DNA of 64,000 nucleotides, taken from the NCBI GenBank assembly GCA_963932465.1, contig OZ010788.1, forward strand, positions 674,458,484-674,522,483, written 5' to 3'. Position numbers and translations under genes: made by a program. Below, piece after piece: positions 60,819-64,000 of this stretch (positions within the stretch are counted from its first letter, which is position 1; each line of letters opens with the position of its first letter). The notes under the pieces were generated by a model. It saw nothing but the letters and a program-made list of their open reading frames with translations. It did no database searches and was not told the origin of the DNA. This DNA comes from Maratus speciosus. Its lineage: Eukaryota > Arthropoda > Arachnida > Araneae > Salticidae.

Positions 60819-61712
60819 TAAGGATTGACCGAAACAGGTTTTTAAGACCGAAACCGGTACCGAAACTGAATTTCGGCAATATTCCTCTTTTTGGCCGAAA
60901 ACGGAAAATTTTTCAAAGAAAATTTTGAAGTATTTAACTACCTGAATTTTTATTCACGTTGCTGACAAGGCGATAGAATTAAATTTAGATTTCTTGGGCT
61001 TATGTTTTCGTTTAAAAATTATTGTATATTTTTAGGTAATTAATACATACATAAATATACATAATTATTAATTAATTATACGTGTTTTTTAAAATACATA
61101 ATTGTTAATCAATTATAATTGTGGCCTAAGTTGCCTCTCTTTGCCTCTGAGCAAAACTTCTTATTTTCAAATAAAGTAAAATGTAATTAATTTATCCACG
61201 ATATAGAAGGATTTTCTAATTATGCAAATTTCATCTAATAAAATAATGTTTTAGGTATGCATATCTCGATTTATCTTTTTATAATGATTTTGATAAATGA
61301 CCATCGTTATTTTAGAACTTTCTCAGAGGATATTCGGAACACTTCTGCGGTTTCAAACTAAAAAATATCTATTACACTTAAGTCTGGAGCTATTAATGAG
61401 CACGTGGAAAGCGTCTTTAAAGTTTAGTCCTATAGGCATTGCTTGCTTTATAGTTTGCATTCACGTCTTGAGCCAGCCATGACTGATCATTATAAACAGT
61501 GAAGTTCATAGCAAAAAACAAAGATTGTCTCATTTGAGCTGATGCAGCTCAAATCAATGAATCGTGTATAAAATGTTTGATAGAAGACACGATATTTTTG
61601 GAATACGATAGTTTTGGCCGAGTTTATTCTGAAGCATATTCGCCGAAAAAGAATTTTCGGCGAAATTATGGGCTGAAAACGAAAACAAAACCGAATTTTC
61701 AGTTGATCTCTA
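60819..61712. mobile_element. non-autonomous hAT element (894 bp)
   Basis: A perfect 8-bp duplication GTGATGAG borders it (60811-60818 and 61713-61720). The ends are TAAGGATTGACCGAAA and, from the right, TAGAGATCAACTGAAAA. Copies of a gaccgaaa/gccgaaaac word cluster near both ends (60825-60915 and 61614-61700), as in hAT subterminal repeats. No transposase seen. Confidence 0.85.
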
Positions 61713-62104
61713 GTGATGAGCATAATGAGTTAGTTTGATATTAGAATCAGTAACTTGGGCACGCGCAAAAGCAAAACTGCTATCCCTAGTTTTATTTTTA
61801 ATCAGTTAAAACCAAACATTTTGTAAAAGAAAAAAAAATCAAATTAAGAAGCATACAACGATAATACGATGTTGGCCCTTATGCTTTTCCACATTTCGGA
61901 ATGATTCATTCGAATATATGATAAAAATAACATATAATACCCATCTCTATTTAAATGGGTTATAGAAATTCAGAAACAGACGTTTCTTTTCCTTTCACTA
62001 TGAAGCGCTAATAAACCGAACATTGATATTATGTATATTTTACCAATTTGTAAGGAACCAGTAAGTTTGTCACAGAGGCTCTCTAGTGGTTTGAAGGTGA
62101 ACAT

Positions 62105-62497
62105 GGTGTAAGACGTAACTCTAATATAGAGGCACTCTAATTGTCCGCGGTGCATTTTTAATTAGGAATTCACTGTTCCGCGAATTAGCGGTAACCGTAC
62201 GCAAATTTATTTGCTCAGTCTGCCACAGTATAAATAGGGGAGCGAAATTATGTTAAGCAGTTAGTCAGTGTTTAGTGGGTTAGTTAGATGTTGGAGAGAG
62301 TTTGAGTTGGCGTAAGTAGTTTTGGTGGGGAGAAACGGCCTGCATGGCTGGAGCTTAGACTGGGAACAAGAACAGATTTAGAGTGAGATGAAATCTAGAT
62401 GTGGATTTGAAATGAACCCCGCCGTCGCAGCTTAAGCACCCTCCGGAGAGATGAAGTTACGTGAGTTAACTTTTGACTTTATATTTAATTAAGATTG

Positions 62498-62532
<35 letters not shown>

Positions 62533-62645
62533 ATCACGGAGTGAGGATGAAATTTATGAGATCTTGTCTGCCAACCCTTTGCCTGTTGTTGAATAAAAGC
62601 TCTATATTTAAAGCCTATAAGACTCCTCATGATCTCCCACCACTA
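62105..62645 (+). promoter_or_regulatory. possible solo-LTR-like segment with promoter and poly(A) signal
   Basis: A TATA box (cagTATAAATAgg, about 62227-62238) is followed, about 360 bases later, by AATAAA (ttgAATAAAagc, about 62590). The stretch between is richer in GC than its surroundings, apart from a T-run at 62503-62529. A compact TATA-to-AATAAA unit resembles an LTR. No matching second copy or clean target duplication was found. Confidence 0.35.
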
Positions 62646-62964
62646 TAAGTACGCCACAAATATTGAACGTACTAATATTTTTTAACTTACGATGGTGTTA
62701 TGAGCATTTTATATGCGAAAAATTGTTGTGTCTCATAATCGTGTCATTTAAGTTGATAAATCAAATTGTAGATAAAGATTCCAAATATTTTTTTCGGGGA
62801 CTAGATATCTGAATTTTGAATTAAAGCACGATACCTAAGAAAACCTCTCTACACCAATTTAGCGGGATATTTTATTCCAAAATTCTGAACAGTCATTTTC
62901 GACTTATTTAATTATGAAGTGTCTATCATTAAAGTGTCTATCAAAATAGTCTTCAGAATTTCTA

Positions 62965-63020
<56 letters not shown>

Positions 63021-63520
63021 GATAAGTTGAAAAAAAATTAGCATCCTTAAATCTTAATTCCTACCCTATAACAGATTAAACATATATCTACAACTAATTC
63101 ATTTTATTCTTTAATCATCTTATATTTGTAATCTCCGATATATGATTTAGTTTTTCTTGTGAGTAGTATTCAAAACTGTCCTTTCTGAATTAGAAAAAAA
63201 GTATTCTTATTAGTATTTGCATTAAAATTATGTATGAGCAAGAAAAAGCAACTGTTCTATAATTCCTATTTATATAATTTTAAGAAGAAATTAGTTTAAA
63301 AACGGATTAGAGTTGGCTCCTTTCTGAATGAAATCTTTAGTTTGGTTAAATTAAACTTATTTTACTGTAGCATGACATGCTTTATAGAGGATGTATGTAG
63401 TTCCATTTAAATACAGTCAAAATTGAATACGTATGTAATTACATACATTGGCTAAAACATAGATCGTGTTGTAGAAAAATTTAATTTATTTGGATAAAAA
63501 ATCTCATTTTCAGAAAGTCC
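62646..63520. other. AT-rich intergenic sequence with a long A-run
   Basis: No gene. The A-run at 62970-63017 is uninterrupted. Nothing else is recognised. Confidence 0.5.
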
Positions 63521-63523
63521 CAT

Positions 63524-63845
63524 TAAGGGGACATTCTACTTTTTGGGGTCAAAATTTTCGATTTTTTTAAATTTTGCACTTTTTGCATCCCTCAAGTATG
63601 TAGATTATTTCAAGTTTCGTGATATTTTAATTCCTTACAGTACTTTTTCGTTGAATATCTATTAAAAAAAATAAACTTGTTTTTTTTTTCAACCATGTTT
63701 TTCAAACTGGGTGACCCTTTTTCTCGAGAACTATTCGACCGATTTCCTTCTTTTTTCATTTAAAAGAAGGCTAATGGTTTTTTGTTGGATCTTATTCCAC
63801 CGAAGAGTACAATTTTAATTAATTCTTTATTTTTTAGAACTCGCA

Positions 63846-63896
<51 letters not shown>

Positions 63897-64000
63897 TCGA
63901 AAAAAATTACATAATGGTTACGTTTTTACTTTTTAAGAACGGAACTCTAAAACTGGCGATTGATAACCATTTTTGGCTATCCACCTGCCTGGATAATTCG
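63524..64000. other. possible left end of a TTAA-targeted DNA element
   Basis: ttaaGGGGACATTCTAC at 63524-63540 looks like a TTAA-flanked terminus. The following conserved-looking non-coding text (gaactattcgaccgatttcc) and an A-run (63855-63893) fill the rest. The other end would lie outside the window, so this is tentative. Confidence 0.25.

Overview
The window is nuclear DNA from an AT-rich animal genome, most likely a chelicerate and probably a spider. Two things suggest this: a fibrinogen-related secreted lectin gene of the tachylectin-5 type, and the mix of transposons (Ty3/gypsy with a short LTR, pogo, hAT, piggyBac-like TTAA MITEs, mariner/Tc1, Penelope, Helitrons). There are no operons and no prokaryotic signals. 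Long homopolymer runs are frequent.

The only host gene I can support is on the minus strand and covers about 45 kb. Six exons were pieced together by eye: exon 1 ending at 59274 (it carries only the first two bases of the start codon), 48027-47876, 43182-43013, 34759-34654, 33170-33006 and 14246-13978. Every junction has GT/AG borders and matching phase. The summed length is 864 bases, giving 287 residues plus a stop. The product has a signal peptide, a short cysteine-bearing N-terminal part and a complete fibrinogen C-terminal domain. A poly(A) signal lies about 105 bases past the stop. Everything between the exons is transposon-rich intron.

Region by region. 1-13.3 kb lies downstream of the gene: a small Tigger-like MITE, then an 11.1-kb pogo-type element filled by a young but broken Ty3/gypsy copy (3100-7834, identical-length LTRs, 4-bp target duplication) and two head-to-tail Helitrons. 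13.9-14.3 kb holds the last exon. Intron 5 (14.2-33 kb) holds a mariner-like remnant, a long-TIR element with a decayed conserved ORF, a Penelope-like fragment, a 4-kb higher-order satellite, and a Tc1/mariner-like element interrupted by a pogo element and a TTAA fold-back MITE. Intron 3 (34.8-43 kb) holds a tandem duplication whose two copies act as each other's empty-site control for several transposons, including a 484-bp LTR element (TRIM). Intron 2 holds a Tc1 pseudogene and more MITEs. Intron 1 (48-59.3 kb) holds a mariner-type fold-back, an AT minisatellite, a Helitron end, and a nest of transposons four levels deep. 59.3-64 kb is upstream of the gene: a palindromic duplication, a hAT MITE and a possible LTR-like promoter.

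The most unusual points are the lectin's split start codon, its substituted calcium and ligand residues, a signal-peptide-like exon carried inside a hAT element, three or four pogo families that share one subterminal architecture, and the TRIM whose LTR looks tRNA-like. All joins and alignments were made by eye.
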